DNA from: Kamptonema sp. UHCC 0994
GTDB lineage: Bacteria; Cyanobacteriota; Cyanobacteriia; Cyanobacteriales; Microcoleaceae
Length of the DNA stretch: 64,000 bases
Direction: 5' to 3'
NCBI RefSeq assembly: GCF_029167235.1
Contig: NZ_JARFTR010000207.1
Coordinates: 30,704-94,703, forward strand
How positions within the stretch are numbered: position 1 is the first letter of the stretch; the number at the start of each line of letters is the position of its first letter. This document shows positions 24,275-35,135 of this stretch, piece by piece. The notes under the pieces were generated by a model. It had not been told where the DNA came from, did no database searches, and worked only from the letters and a program-made list of their open reading frames with translations. A program made the translations under genes and the position numbers.

Positions 24275-24700
24275 CTATCGATCTAAAATCAAATCCATTG
24301 CCATTGTTATAATATCATCTTCCTTGACCATTTTGGCAATTTCTTCAAAATTATATATCCCTTCAAAAGCTTCTAAAGCCGCCGACTTCAACGCCGACTC
24401 ATAGGCATCCTGTAAAGTCTCCACTAATTCCTCTTCCGTGAGATAGTTTCCTTTAGCTTTATGCCGTTTGTTAGTACGTTGAATTTGCTTAACTGCATTA
24501 AAAATCGAAGTTTCCCAAGACTTAGTAGTGCGGTTTTCAGCAACTTTTTTAATTAAATGCAACAGCAAAATTATACCATAACTAAAAATTTTATTCAGCT
24601 TATCAGATTTACTCATTTCTTCCAATTCTTCCACCAGTAGCAGCGCCTCTGCAACCTTGCCTCGGTGCAACAACTCCTTTAATTCCATTAATTCTTCCAT
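24275..24700 (-). CDS. DUF29-like helical protein
   Basis: 141 residues, all helical: LKELLHRGKVAEALLLVEELEEMSKSDKLNKI, YGIILLLHLIKKVAENRTTKSWETSIFNAVKQIQR, YLTEEELVETLQDAYESALKSAALEAFEG. I recognise this as the cyanobacterial DUF29-type family, multi-copy in these genomes and without an assigned function. First gene of a run that continues through yciI and the two large unknown genes, so the run's promoter is expected just upstream (24701-24760). Confidence 0.7.
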   Translation of the reverse strand: MEELMELKELLHRGKVAEALLLVEELEEMSKSDKLNKIFSYGIILLLHLIKKVAENRTTKSWETSIFNAVKQIQRTNKRHKAKGNYLTEEELVETLQDAYESALKSAALEAFEGIYNFEEIAKMVKEDDIITMAMDLILDR

Positions 24701-24763
24701 AAAGTTTGACGTTCTTGCTATTTAATATGTTACGCTAAATTATAACTTAACACCATATTACTC

Positions 24764-24788
24764 GTAACGCCGCCCTCTGGGCGGTATC
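24764..24788. repeat. CGCC hairpin fragment of the mini-element family
   Basis: GTAACGCCGCCCTCTGGGCG followed by GTATC: one hairpin of the family core without ends, in the divergent gap between the DUF29 and Uma2 genes. Confidence 0.7.
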
Positions 24789-24832
24789 TTAACCACCGAA
24801 ATGGTCACGTTAAGCAAGTACAGGAGACAGCC

Positions 24833-25408
24833 ATGACAACATTATTAGAAATTCATTTATTTACAGTTCAAGATTATCACCTGATGATAGAAACTGGTAT
24901 TATTGACGAGGATGAAAAAGTAGAATTACTAACAGGACAAATAGTAAAAATGGCATCCAAAGGAACAGCGCACAATGCAGCAGTAAAACGTACTGTAGAA
25001 CTATTGCAAGATCGTTTAGGGAAGTCAGTTTTGATTAGCGTACAAGACTCTATTAAATTAAATGATAACTCCGAACCGGAACCAGATATTGCCTTGCTTG
25101 TTCGAGATCCACTCTACTACGAAGACCGACACCCAACCCCATCAGAAATTTACTTAATTATTGAAATTGCCGATACAACTCTCAGAAAAGATTGCGGAAT
25201 CAAAGCCCAAATTTACGCTCAATCAGGCATTATTGATTATTGGGTATTGGATGTCAATGACCGCCAACTCCACGTATTTAGAGAACCGAGTCAGGAAGGC
25301 TACAAAAGTGAATTAATACTTGCTGATAGCATGACTATTTCACCTTTGCACTTTCCTGACACTTCCTTTATCGTTAGCGAAATGTTACGGCCATTAACAA
25401 CAGCCTAA
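24833..25408 (+). CDS. Uma2 family (DUF820) PD-(D/E)XK nuclease-like protein
   Basis: 191 residues. [30 protein letters not shown] is the family opening; [11 protein letters not shown] and [14 protein letters not shown] hold the acidic residues (PDI ... EIA) of the restriction-endonuclease-like core, and [17 protein letters not shown] follows. Uma2 genes are hugely expanded in filamentous cyanobacteria; their role is unknown. A second copy is at 63367-63924. The stop overlaps convergently with pheT by four bases. Confidence 0.9.
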   Translation: MTTLLEIHLFTVQDYHLMIETGIIDEDEKVELLTGQIVKMASKGTAHNAAVKRTVELLQDRLGKSVLISVQDSIKLNDNSEPEPDIALLVRDPLYYEDRHPTPSEIYLIIEIADTTLRKDCGIKAQIYAQSGIIDYWVLDVNDRQLHVFREPSQEGYKSELILADSMTISPLHFPDTSFIVSEMLRPLTTA

Positions 25409-27888
25409 CTTCTCAAACTAACAGCGAACTGCTTCACCAGTGCATCGCGAACTTTTTGTTGCACAGGTTCAATATCACCATCAGAAAGAGTGCGATCGCT
25501 AACTCGATAAATTAACCGAAAAGCCAAACTTCTTTGACCTTCCGGCACATTCTCGCCGCGATATTCATCAAACAATTCTACCGACTCCAGCAAACTCCCC
25601 CCCGCCTTTTTCATCACACCTTCAATCTCAACAACAGAAACATCAATAGGTGCAAATAAAGCTAAATCTCTTTCAGCCGCAGGGTAACTAGAATAAACAC
25701 TGAATTTCCGAGTCAAATTATCAGCTTCATTCAACGCCGCTAGCAACACCTTCAAATCAAACTCGAAGGCATAAACCGCCTCTGGTAAACCTCGTTCTTG
25801 TTGCAATTGCGGGTGTACTTGTCCGAAAATTCCTAAAGGATTACTTTCACCCTTTTTTAATGAATTAGAGAGAATTGATAACCCTGCTGTGCGGCCTGGA
25901 TGCAGTCGCGAATCACTGCTATCGCTTTGATATTCTACCCTCAAACCCAAGGACTCAAACACACCCTCTAAAATCCCCTTCGCCTCAAACCAAGTCAAAG
26001 CGCGATCTCGTCCACCTTGTTGCCATTTCCCTTGAATTGGATCGCCCCCAATAATACCAGCAACCCTGTCCCCTTCCCGCATTTCCTCCCCATTTTTCCA
26101 GAAAATACGACCAATTTCAAACCCATTTAATGGGCCATTTCCCTGCTCTAAATTATACTCAAAAGCATCGATCAATCCTGACAACATCTCCGTCCGCAAA
26201 GCCGAATACTCAACTAACAGCGGATTAGCCAAAACTACTTGATTTTCCCCCTCAGTTTTCACCAGAGAATAGTGCATTAACTCCGTCAAACCTGAAGCGC
26301 GAAAAGCTGCTCTAATATTACGAATTGCAGCATATTCTAATGGTAAAAAACCTGCCGCCGTCTTACTTGGTAAAGTATCACAAAAGCGATCGTAACCGTA
26401 AAGCCGCGCAATTTCCTCAATTAAATCAATCTCCCGTTCTAAGTCCCGATGACGATAAACTGGTACCGTCACCGTCCACACTCTTTCCTCAACACTTGGA
26501 GCCACACCGCAGCCTAAAGCTGTCAGAATACCCTTAATTTCATCAGGTTGTAGATACTTTTCATAAAGCGTACCTTCGCCCCGTTTAAGTTGTCCTAAAA
26601 CTTGATTAACTCGATCTAAACGCAATTCTACACTGCGAGTTAAATTTGACTTATCTACACCGATACTGGCACTTTCCTGAACAACAGGGACTCCTTCTGC
26701 CAATTCAACAATCAACTTTAAAGCACAGCGGCAAGCTAAAGCTAATTCTGCCTGATTTACCCCCCGTTCGTAGCGAGTAGAAGCCTCACTTCGCAAACCT
26801 TGAGAACGAGCAGAACGCCGAATGGCTACAGGCTCAAAAATGGCAGCTTCCAAAACCAAATTCTGCGTACCTTCGTGAACTTCCGTCTCTTCCCCACCCA
26901 TCACGCCAGCTAGAGCTACAGGCTTGTCATTAACAGTAATTAACAGCGCTTGTGCTTGCAAATTCCGTGTTTGACCGTCAAGAGTTTTCAGTGATTCCCC
27001 CGAATTGGCAAAGCGAACGCCAATAGTTAGATCGCTACTACCAGCTACAGTTTCCAACCGATCTCTATCGAAAGCGTGAAGCGGTTGACCCCATTCTAAA
27101 AGAATATAATTAGTAACATCAACCACATTACTAATTGGCCTTACTCCCGCCGCTTGTAAACGTTGCTGTAACCAAGTCGGAGAAGGGCCTATTTTCACTT
27201 TTTCGATGGCAGTGCCAATGTAAATTGGGCAAGCTTGAGACGGGGAAATATCTATCGCTAAACTTCCACTCTCACCGCCTTCTTTCCCTTGAATTAACAC
27301 CCCCGCCGCTTCAGGAATTCTCAGATTTGCTCCAGTTAGCGCCGCCACTTCTCTGGCCACGCCCACCATACTCAAAGCATCAGCGCGATTTGCCGTTGCT
27401 GTCAAGTCTAAAATGACATCATCTAAACCTAATAATGGCCGAATATCACTGCCTAATTCGGGATTTTCCAGTTCAAAGATGTGAATGCCAGGAGACTCTT
27501 TAGCTAGTCCCAATTCCGCCACAGAGCAAATCATCCCCTCAGAAGGAACGCCCCGCAGTTTAGCAGGTTTAATCTTCAAGTCGATATTTGGTAGATAAGT
27601 CCCAATAGTGGCGACAGCTACATAGATATCAGCTCTAGCATTGGGAGCTCCGCAAACAATGTTTAACGGTTCACCTTTACCGATATCCACTTGACAGACT
27701 CTCAGCTTGTCAGCATTGGGATGTTGCTCGCAAGCAACTATTTTGCCCAATACCACACCATCGGCCCAAGTGCGGCGGTCTTCGATTTCTTCTACCTCAA
27801 ACCCAGCCATTGTCAGGGTTTCCGCTAGTTCTTCTGGCGTTACGGCGATGTCTACCAGTTCCCGCAGCCAGTTGATAGAGATACGCAT
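25405..27888 (-). CDS. pheT: phenylalanine-tRNA ligase beta subunit
   Basis: 827 residues, full length. The N-terminal tRNA-binding OB domain ([27 protein letters not shown]), then the B3/B4 region ([28 protein letters not shown] and [20 protein letters not shown]), the B5 domain, the catalytic-like core ([15 protein letters not shown]) and a C-terminal FDX-ACB anticodon-binding domain ([19 protein letters not shown]) are all present. Works as an alpha2-beta2 enzyme with PheS, which is encoded elsewhere, as usual in cyanobacteria. Confidence 0.97.
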   Translation of the reverse strand: MRISINWLRELVDIAVTPEELAETLTMAGFEVEEIEDRRTWADGVVLGKIVACEQHPNADKLRVCQVDIGKGEPLNIVCGAPNARADIYVAVATIGTYLPNIDLKIKPAKLRGVPSEGMICSVAELGLAKESPGIHIFELENPELGSDIRPLLGLDDVILDLTATANRADALSMVGVAREVAALTGANLRIPEAAGVLIQGKEGGESGSLAIDISPSQACPIYIGTAIEKVKIGPSPTWLQQRLQAAGVRPISNVVDVTNYILLEWGQPLHAFDRDRLETVAGSSDLTIGVRFANSGESLKTLDGQTRNLQAQALLITVNDKPVALAGVMGGEETEVHEGTQNLVLEAAIFEPVAIRRSARSQGLRSEASTRYERGVNQAELALACRCALKLIVELAEGVPVVQESASIGVDKSNLTRSVELRLDRVNQVLGQLKRGEGTLYEKYLQPDEIKGILTALGCGVAPSVEERVWTVTVPVYRHRDLEREIDLIEEIARLYGYDRFCDTLPSKTAAGFLPLEYAAIRNIRAAFRASGLTELMHYSLVKTEGENQVVLANPLLVEYSALRTEMLSGLIDAFEYNLEQGNGPLNGFEIGRIFWKNGEEMREGDRVAGIIGGDPIQGKWQQGGRDRALTWFEAKGILEGVFESLGLRVEYQSDSSDSRLHPGRTAGLSILSNSLKKGESNPLGIFGQVHPQLQQERGLPEAVYAFEFDLKVLLAALNEADNLTRKFSVYSSYPAAERDLALFAPIDVSVVEIEGVMKKAGGSLLESVELFDEYRGENVPEGQRSLAFRLIYRVSDRTLSDGDIEPVQQKVRDALVKQFAVSLRS

Positions 27889-28470
27889 TCTTTTGTCCTT
27901 TGTCCTCTTTCCATGTCCTTTTCGTAACGTAGCATCCAGAGGGCGACTTAAGCCAAAACTTGCTGGGGACTTAAGCGCCTGAGATTAAGGTTAAGTCCTG
28001 CGGAATGACGACTGTTAAATTCATTAGTCTTCTGGAGAGGAGTTAAACTCTGAGGTAGGGGTTTCAACCCCTGGGGGACTGGGCGATCGCGATCGCTTCC
28101 TACTTTTCACAGCATATTTACTTAAAAGTGTCAATAGAAAAACTATGCAGCTTAGGCCTTGTCCGATAAAAGTATCCAAGGCTGCAAAAAGCACTTAAGT
28201 TTAGAAATAAATTCTATAATAGATACTAAATTCAATAAGTCTTTAAAGAGTCTTTAAATATTTTCTCGAAAAATCGACCAGAATAGCGAGATAATTAAAA
28301 TATAGTAAGGATATCAAGCTAAAAGACGTAGGTGCATCGAAAATTAGCAGCCCCGCCCACACTCCCCGACAACTGGCAGAAAATCATATTTCTAGCTGGT
28401 GTACCCACAGGGGTCTGTGTAGTGGAGCTGTCCTAGCTAGATTAGCAAAACTTAGGCACACTTGATTAAC
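27889..28470. other. gene-free region between pheT and the kinase gene
   Basis: About 580 bp between two divergent genes. It holds a perfect hairpin AGGGGTTTCAACCCCT (28057-28072), overlapping HIP1 motifs near 28083 and an AT-rich stretch (28200-28300). Promoters for both genes should lie here, but I cannot point to clear boxes. No small ORF or RNA recognised. Confidence 0.6.
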
Positions 28471-30093
28471 ATGAGCTACTGCATAAATCCGGCCTGCCCC
28501 CAACCTCAGAACCCGCCTGAAGCCATCCAATGTCAGGCGTGCGGTTCGCGATTGCTGCTGCGAGCTCGCTATCAAGTAATCCAACCTCTAGGACAAGGGG
28601 GTTTTGGAGCCACATTCCTAGCCAAGGATATCTCGTTACCTGGTCAGCCGACTTGCGTAGTCAAGCAACTGCGCCCCAACGCCACATCGCCGCGAATTTT
28701 AGAAATGGCGCGGGAGTTATTTAAGCGCGAAGCCAAAACTCTCGGCAAATTGGGCGATCACCCCCAAGTCCCCCGACTGCTAGACTACTTTGAAGCCGGT
28801 CAGCAATTTTATTTGGTTCAGGAATACATTAAAGGCGCTACCCTCAAACAGGAGGTCAAAACCTCTGGCCCCTTCAATGAATCCGGCATTATAGACTTTC
28901 TGAAAGAACTGCTGCCAGTAATCAATTACATCCACAGTCAAGGGGTTATCCATCGGGATATTAAACCCGCGAACATCCTCCGCCGCAGTCAAGACAACCG
29001 CTTGGTACTCATTGACTTCGGAGCCGTAAAAGATCAAGTTGGCCAGACAATTTTACTGGATATGACGGATCAGACGGCTAACACAAAATTCTCCGTCGGC
29101 ACATTTAGCTTCGCACCGCCCGAACAGATGGCGATGCGGCCAGTCTACGCCAGCGATATCTATGCCTTGGGGATGACGTGCTTGTTCCTGCTGACAGGCA
29201 AATCTCCTAAAGATTTGGATTTTGACCCAGTAAGCGGCGAAATTATCTGGCAGTCCCATGTTTATGTCAGCAAACACCTTGAAGGTATCTTCGACAAAAT
29301 GCTTCAGCCAATGGTTGGCTACCGCTACCAGTCGGCTAACGAAGTTCTCAGAGCGCTCAATCACGAACAAGAAGATACCTCTAGCCTTTCCGATGGCATG
29401 GTGAGCCAAAGAAGACCCCATCAGCAGCCGGAAGACCCGACTGTATTTAACGCTGACGGTTCAGCATGGCTGTCGCCGGCGGCGAAAATCGCTCAGGATA
29501 TTCGGGCTAGACAAACTCGCTTGGGTAATAAAAGCTCCTTCTCTCAAACTGGGGGAACGGGTATGCAGTCTAAAAATGGGCGCAATCCCGCTACTTCCAG
29601 AACTGGAATGACAGGGATGACGAGCCACACTTCCGGCGGAAAAGGCTCGAAACTTCCGCCGAAGTGGGATGCGAATACGCTGCGAGCTGCCTATTTTAAA
29701 GGCAAGAGAGATTTTGCCGATTGCGATTTTGGCGGTTTGAACTTGAAGGGAGTGAATTTGGCGGGGGCAAATTTTTACGAGGCTCGATTGACTAGAGCAA
29801 ATTTGCAAGGGGCTGATTTGTCGGAGGCAAATTTAGGTCACGCCCGATTAGTGGAAGCGAATTTGCGGGATGCGAATTTAAGTCAAGCTTATTGTAGTAC
29901 GGCAAATTTACAATCAGCGGATCTCAGAGGTGCTAATCTTGCAGGTGCTTACTTGAGTAAAGCGAATTTGCGCGGGGCCAATTTGTGCGGGGCAAATCTG
30001 ATTGATGCAACGGTTTCTGATGAGCAATTAGCTATGGCTAAGACGAATTGGATGACGGTGAAGCCTGATGGTAAAAGGGGTTTTGGGCTTTAG
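28471..30093 (+). CDS. Ser/Thr protein kinase with zinc-ribbon head and pentapeptide repeats
   Basis: About 540 residues from the ATG at 28471 (an in-frame TTG is at 28462). Order: zinc ribbon (CINPACPQP...CQACGSRLL), Hanks-type kinase (PLGQGGFGATFLAKD, CVVKQL, HRDIKPANIL, LIDFGAVKD, GTFSFAPPEQ), a low-complexity linker, then at least ten pentapeptide repeats of A(D/N)LxG type (NLKGVNLAGANFYEARLT...). Typical of cyanobacterial Pkn proteins; the right-handed beta-helix probably docks partners. Substrates are unknown. Confidence 0.93.
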   Translation: MSYCINPACPQPQNPPEAIQCQACGSRLLLRARYQVIQPLGQGGFGATFLAKDISLPGQPTCVVKQLRPNATSPRILEMARELFKREAKTLGKLGDHPQVPRLLDYFEAGQQFYLVQEYIKGATLKQEVKTSGPFNESGIIDFLKELLPVINYIHSQGVIHRDIKPANILRRSQDNRLVLIDFGAVKDQVGQTILLDMTDQTANTKFSVGTFSFAPPEQMAMRPVYASDIYALGMTCLFLLTGKSPKDLDFDPVSGEIIWQSHVYVSKHLEGIFDKMLQPMVGYRYQSANEVLRALNHEQEDTSSLSDGMVSQRRPHQQPEDPTVFNADGSAWLSPAAKIAQDIRARQTRLGNKSSFSQTGGTGMQSKNGRNPATSRTGMTGMTSHTSGGKGSKLPPKWDANTLRAAYFKGKRDFADCDFGGLNLKGVNLAGANFYEARLTRANLQGADLSEANLGHARLVEANLRDANLSQAYCSTANLQSADLRGANLAGAYLSKANLRGANLCGANLIDATVSDEQLAMAKTNWMTVKPDGKRGFGL

Positions 30094-30295
30094 AAAAGTA
30101 GCGAAAATTGTAGTAAGTTTGTAACTTCTGTATTATTCAAAACTAACAACTTAAAACTCAAAAATTTTTACTTCCTTCACCCAATCAGGTAATGCAGTGG
30201 AAGGAAGTGCGATCGCTTTGGGAAAGTGTAATTTAAAAGTAATACTTAATTAATCATTACTACTACCTCTGGCAGATGTGGCATCAATAGTTCAG

Positions 30296-33142
30296 ATGAA
30301 ACTGCTTAAAAACCGCTATGAGCTGATATTGCACATAGGCATCCTTGCCTTAGCCTATTTTTTGACGGGAAAACTGTCCGCGTCGATGTTGGGACTGGCG
30401 AAAGCGGAGGCTTCCCCAGTGTGGCCACCGGCGGGAATTGCCTTAGCAGCATTTTCATTGAAAGGCTTCCAAATGTGGCCAGGGGTAGCGATCGGTTCTT
30501 TTTTATTGAATTCAACGGGGGGATTAAGTATACCTTGGCCGACGATCGCTATCAGTGCTTTTAGCGTTACTCTCCAAGCGATCGCTGGGAAAATGCTGCT
30601 CGATCGCATTGGTTTTTCTCCTCGCTTGGAACGTCTGCGAGATGTGATGGCATTGCTGGCTAGTGCAGTAATATCTACCGTTATAGTTGCTACTTTTGGC
30701 AACTTGAGCGGGTGCTTTTTCGGCTTTGCTAAGTGGAGCAGTTTTTGGACAAATTGGTGGACAACTTGGATCGGAGATGGCATGGGAATTTTAATTGTAA
30801 CTCCCTTGTTGTTGATTGGGAGTCTAGGAATTAAAAATTTAAAATCAAAGATTGTAAATGGTATTTATCCAATTTTTAGTTTTAAATTTTTAATTATTAA
30901 TTATTTTGAAATTGGTGTCTGGCTGAGTTTATTAGTCGGCATTAGTTTGTTAGTATTTTGCTCGAAAACTGAAGCCGCTATTGCACTTTATCCACTGGAA
31001 TATTTACCTTTTCCTTTCGTGGTTTGGGCTGCCTTGAGATTTGGTCAAAAAGGGGCAATTTTGGCTAGCGTCATTGTCTCAACTATCGCTATTTTTGGTG
31101 CTGTACAGGGAGCGGGCCCTTTTGTTGCTAAGAGCTTAAATCTCAATCAAGCTGTGTTGTTTTTACAAGTTTTTATGGGTGCGATCGCGAGTACGGCTTT
31201 AATTTTAGCTGCTGCTGTTGCGGAACGACAGCAGGCATTAGTAGATGTAGGTCGCACGGCTTCTCTATTGCGGGAGAGTGAAGCAAGTTTAGCTAATGCT
31301 CAACGTATTGCTCAATTAGGTAACTGGGATTTAAAATATGGAGTTGGTAATGCGACCAGCGATAATTTTGAATCCTTGATTTACCCTTCTTATTCACCTA
31401 AATTAAGAGGGGAAAGAAAGTCTATAATTGAGTTGCGGTGGTCGGCGGAACTTTACCGTTTGCTGGGTTATGCTCCTGGTTGCTGTGAACCCAGCGAGGA
31501 AGCGTTTTTACAAGCAGTACATCCCGAAGATCGGGAGTTAGTGGCGCGATCGCATCAGAGAGCAGTATTTGAGCAAAAACATTATTGTATTGAGTACAGA
31601 ATTGTCCTCCCAGATGGGAGCGATCGCACTTTGCGGGAACACTCAGCCGTTAAGCACAATGGGATGGTGGCGGCGGTACAGGATGTGACGGAGCGTAAAG
31701 CCACTGAAGAAGCTCTGCGGGTGTCTGCTTGGCGCGATCGCTTGTTAGGCGAAATTGCACTGCGAATTAGGCGATCGCTTGACCTCGACGAAATTCTTAA
31801 TACTACTGTCGCCGAAGTCAGACAATTTTTTAAAGCAGACCGCGCCTTTATTGCTACTTTAAATAGTATCGAAGCATCCCAGACAAAATCTCAGTATAGT
31901 ATCATAGTTGCCGAGTCTGTAAATCCCGATTTCCCTTCGATTTTAGCCTGGAAATTTACCGACAATAATCACATTAATGAAGTGAGAAAATATTACGCCC
32001 ATAATGCCGTCTGTGCCATTGCCGATACTACTCAGATAGAAATACCAGCCGCAATGGTTGAATACTACCATAATTATCAAGTGCGGGCAACATTAAACCT
32101 ACCAATTATGTTAGGAGAACAGCTATTTGGACTGTTGGTAGTCAATCAGTGTGCGGGAACGCGCCATTGGCAACAATTTGAAATTGATTTATTAGAAAAA
32201 CTAGCTACACAAGTCGCGATCGCTCTCCAACAAGCGCAGTTGTTACAGCAAGTAACAACTCTCAATGCTAACCTAGAACGCCAAGTCGAAGAACGCACCC
32301 AAGAACTCCAGCAAAAAATGCAAGAACTTCAAGAAAGCAACCGACTTAAAGACCTATTTATACACGCAGTTTCTCACAATCTCCGCACCCCACTAATGGG
32401 AATGTTGATTTTGCTAAAAAATTTGCTTAACAAGCCTTGCATGGGCAATTTACCAGGGGAAAATCAGCAAAAAATACCAGTTCCTCGTTCAATTTTAGAA
32501 CGAATGGTGCAGGGTAGCGAACACCAGTTAACTATGGTTAATTCTCTTCTAGATGCTCACGCCAGCGAAGTCAACGGAATTGTCCTTAACTGCACCCCAC
32601 TACAATTAAGCGATTTGAGTTCAGACGTTATAAAGGATTTAGAACATATTTTAGGTAAAAACAACGCAACTTTAACTCAAAGCGTACCCGCAGATTTACC
32701 CCTAGTAAATGGCGACGCTAAACAGTTGCGGCGCGTATTTGAAAACCTGCTGACGAATGCTCTCAAACATAACCCGCCCGGAGTGAATTTAAGCCTTAAG
32801 ATAGATGTAATTAATGCAAGTACCAAAACAAGACAATGCTCAATCCCCCATCCATCGACTTATACTTTAGGGAAAAGCACAAGCGAAAGTAACATAATTC
32901 GTTGTACGATTGAAGATAATGGAGTAGGGATAAGTCCTCAGCAATGTGCATCTCTGTTTGAACTTTACGTTCAAGACCCTAATAATAGACAGTTGACTGG
33001 TCTAGGTTTAGGACTATATATCTCTCGCCAAATTATTAAAGCTCACGGTGGCGAAATGGGAGTTGATAGTAATCTCGGAGTTGGTTCAAAGTTCTGGTTT
33101 ACACTACCTATTGCTAACTATTGTTTGAATTATGAAATATAA
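30296..33142 (+). CDS. MASE1-PAS-GAF sensor histidine kinase
   Basis: About 948 residues from the ATG at 30296; a GTG at 30278 is an alternative. The N-terminal 300 residues are a MASE1-type membrane sensor (ILALAYFLTGKLSASMLGLA, SPVWPPAGIALAAF, WTTWIGDGMGILIVTPLLL). Then a PAS domain (YRLLGYAPG...FLQAVHPEDRE...EYRIVLPDGSDR), a GAF domain (LDEILNTTVAEVRQFFKADRAFIATL), a coiled coil, an H-box (AVSHNLRTPL, His near residue 699) and an ATPase lobe (NLLTNALKH, EDNGVGI, GLGLGLYI). Its transmitter closely resembles that of the next kinase gene. Ligand unknown. Confidence 0.9.
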   Translation: MKLLKNRYELILHIGILALAYFLTGKLSASMLGLAKAEASPVWPPAGIALAAFSLKGFQMWPGVAIGSFLLNSTGGLSIPWPTIAISAFSVTLQAIAGKMLLDRIGFSPRLERLRDVMALLASAVISTVIVATFGNLSGCFFGFAKWSSFWTNWWTTWIGDGMGILIVTPLLLIGSLGIKNLKSKIVNGIYPIFSFKFLIINYFEIGVWLSLLVGISLLVFCSKTEAAIALYPLEYLPFPFVVWAALRFGQKGAILASVIVSTIAIFGAVQGAGPFVAKSLNLNQAVLFLQVFMGAIASTALILAAAVAERQQALVDVGRTASLLRESEASLANAQRIAQLGNWDLKYGVGNATSDNFESLIYPSYSPKLRGERKSIIELRWSAELYRLLGYAPGCCEPSEEAFLQAVHPEDRELVARSHQRAVFEQKHYCIEYRIVLPDGSDRTLREHSAVKHNGMVAAVQDVTERKATEEALRVSAWRDRLLGEIALRIRRSLDLDEILNTTVAEVRQFFKADRAFIATLNSIEASQTKSQYSIIVAESVNPDFPSILAWKFTDNNHINEVRKYYAHNAVCAIADTTQIEIPAAMVEYYHNYQVRATLNLPIMLGEQLFGLLVVNQCAGTRHWQQFEIDLLEKLATQVAIALQQAQLLQQVTTLNANLERQVEERTQELQQKMQELQESNRLKDLFIHAVSHNLRTPLMGMLILLKNLLNKPCMGNLPGENQQKIPVPRSILERMVQGSEHQLTMVNSLLDAHASEVNGIVLNCTPLQLSDLSSDVIKDLEHILGKNNATLTQSVPADLPLVNGDAKQLRRVFENLLTNALKHNPPGVNLSLKIDVINASTKTRQCSIPHPSTYTLGKSTSESNIIRCTIEDNGVGISPQQCASLFELYVQDPNNRQLTGLGLGLYISRQIIKAHGGEMGVDSNLGVGSKFWFTLPIANYCLNYEI

Positions 33143-33171
33143 CAATCACGAAGATAGACAAGGCTATTTCT

Positions 33172-33230
33172 ATTACGTAACGCCGCCCTCTGGGCGGTAT
33201 ATTACCGCCTAGAAGGCGGCGTTACGTAAT
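33172..33230. mobile_element. CGCC palindrome with perfect 16-bp arms
   Basis: ATTACGTAACGCCGCC (33172-33187) is perfectly inverted as GGCGGCGTTACGTAAT (33215-33230). No AGGACTTACGCA ends. Lies between the two histidine kinase genes. Confidence 0.75.
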
Positions 33231-33256
33231 TAGTTCTAGGTTGTTATATAGCTAAA

Positions 33257-33309
33257 TCCTTCTTCCTTCTTCTTTCTTCCTTCTTCCTTCTTCCTTCTTC
33301 CTTCTTCCT
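33257..33309. repeat. heptamer tandem repeat (CTTCTTC)n
   Basis: About seven CTTCTTC/CTTCTTT units running directly into the ATG at 33310. It takes up the place where a ribosome-binding site would stand. Confidence 0.85.
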
Positions 33310-35043
33310 ATGACCAATCTGAGCAATGTTAAAGCAGCTCAGGTGTCCGTCAATTATGAGGTTTGGCGTGACCGTTTTCTGAGAAACCGCCTGCGTCCCG
33401 CCTTGTGGATTGCAGTCTTTTTTGCTTTAACAATTACGGTTTATCTTTGGGGAGAATCTATCTTCGATCCCAAACAATTTAAAGCGGCAAATCTCTATAT
33501 TGGTATTGCTGTTGAATTAGGATTACTTACCTGTTTAGCATTGCACCAAACTGAACTAGGAAGGCGCTATCCCAGTTTATTATTTTTAGGTTTTTCTTGG
33601 TCGCTAACTATCATTGTACAGGTAGGAGCGGCCCTAATTGGTCAAGCAGAACCTCAGACTTTAATGTGGTGTTTGGCATTTTTAACTCAGGCGACATTAA
33701 TGCCTGTGCGATGGCCCCTTCATGTAGTTTCACAGTTAGGTGTAGTTGCTTGTTATATAGGAGTAAATTGGGCGCTTAATCTCACCATCGCGAAGATGAC
33801 AGCTTTCCATTTTGCAGGATTTTATTTATACTTATTTTGGTTTTGTTTTATTTGCGATTTGTCGGTATATTTGTACGAGCGCTTACAGCGAGATGAGTTT
33901 GAAACTAGGCGGTCTTTGGCCGTAACTTATGATAAGTTAGAAGCAGCGGAAGCGAAGTATCGCAGTATTTTTGAAAATGCCGGGGAGGGAATTTTTCAGA
34001 GTACTCCTGATGGGAGATATATTACAGCTAATCCGGCTTTAGCTAGAATTTATGGCTACGATTTATCGGAAGAAGTAACAGATATTTTTACTGATATAGA
34101 ACATCAATTATATGTAGAACCAAATCGCCGTGCTGAGTTTATTAGACAGATTGAAGAACACGGAAGAGTATCGGATTTTGAGTCTCAAATCTACCGCAAA
34201 GATGGCAGCATTGTCTGGATTTCTGAGAACGCACGAACGGTGCGGGATGCTAATGGCAAGGTGCTTTATTATGAAGGTTTAATTGAGGATATCACGCAGC
34301 GAAAGCAGGCGGAGGAAGCTTTGCGGGTGTTTATCCATGCTCTCTCTCACGACTTGCGAAACCCGGTTGCAGGGATGTTAATGGTGTTGAAAAATTGGGA
34401 GAAAAAGCCTGGGGATGGGATCGCAGTACCGCGATCTATTTTGTTGCGGATGATTCAAGGGAGCGAACAGCAATTAAAGTTAATAAATTCGCTTTTGGAA
34501 GTACAGGCTAGCGAGGTACGGGGTTTAGTTTTGCAATGCGAACCACTACATTTGAGAGGTTTAATTGACTCTGCAATCGCAGATTTAGAACCAATGTTGG
34601 TGCAACATCAAACGGCTGTAAAAAATCAAGTTTCAGCAGATTTACCATTAGTTAATGCTGACTCTACGCAGTTATGGCGGGTATTTTCAAATTTGATTGC
34701 TAATGCTTTGAAACACAATGCGCCGGGACTTAATTTGACGATGACTGCGACAATAATAGAAGTGGATAATCAGAGGAAAATTGCCGATCGTTCAATCAAA
34801 ATGATTCGCTGTACTGTGGAGGATGACGGCGTGGGAATACCTTCTGAACAATGCGATCGCCTTTTTGACCTTTATGCTAGGGGTTCTCAAGTTCGGCATT
34901 CTCTTGGTTTGGGTTTGGGACTATATCTTTGTCGTCAAATTATTGCCGCTCACGGAGGGGAAATTGGAGTAATTAGTAATCCGGGTGCGGGTGCTACTTT
35001 TTGGTTTACTTTGCCGATTGTTGATAGTGTTGTAGTTAAGTAA
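33310..35043 (+). CDS. membrane-bound PAS sensor histidine kinase
   Basis: 577 residues. About six hydrophobic segments up to residue 190, a PAS domain (YRSIFENAGEGIFQSTPDGRYITANPALARIYGY ... RKDGSIVWISENARTV), then LSHDLRNPVAGM with phospho-acceptor His347 and an ATPase lobe (NLIANALKHN, EDDGVGI, GLGLGLYLCRQII). The transmitter is a close paralogue of the preceding kinase (shared EQQLKLINSLLE, ASEV, LVNADSTQLWRVF pattern). The start codon has no Shine-Dalgarno sequence; a pyrimidine heptamer array abuts it. A response regulator is encoded convergently just downstream. Confidence 0.9.
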   Translation: MTNLSNVKAAQVSVNYEVWRDRFLRNRLRPALWIAVFFALTITVYLWGESIFDPKQFKAANLYIGIAVELGLLTCLALHQTELGRRYPSLLFLGFSWSLTIIVQVGAALIGQAEPQTLMWCLAFLTQATLMPVRWPLHVVSQLGVVACYIGVNWALNLTIAKMTAFHFAGFYLYLFWFCFICDLSVYLYERLQRDEFETRRSLAVTYDKLEAAEAKYRSIFENAGEGIFQSTPDGRYITANPALARIYGYDLSEEVTDIFTDIEHQLYVEPNRRAEFIRQIEEHGRVSDFESQIYRKDGSIVWISENARTVRDANGKVLYYEGLIEDITQRKQAEEALRVFIHALSHDLRNPVAGMLMVLKNWEKKPGDGIAVPRSILLRMIQGSEQQLKLINSLLEVQASEVRGLVLQCEPLHLRGLIDSAIADLEPMLVQHQTAVKNQVSADLPLVNADSTQLWRVFSNLIANALKHNAPGLNLTMTATIIEVDNQRKIADRSIKMIRCTVEDDGVGIPSEQCDRLFDLYARGSQVRHSLGLGLGLYLCRQIIAAHGGEIGVISNPGAGATFWFTLPIVDSVVVK

Positions 35044-35135
35044 TTAACTAAGTTTAGTTTGACCAGCATCCGCGTCAATAAAACAACCTGTTCCAGAATC
35101 AACGCCAGAACCGAATACTTCACATCCTTATAATT

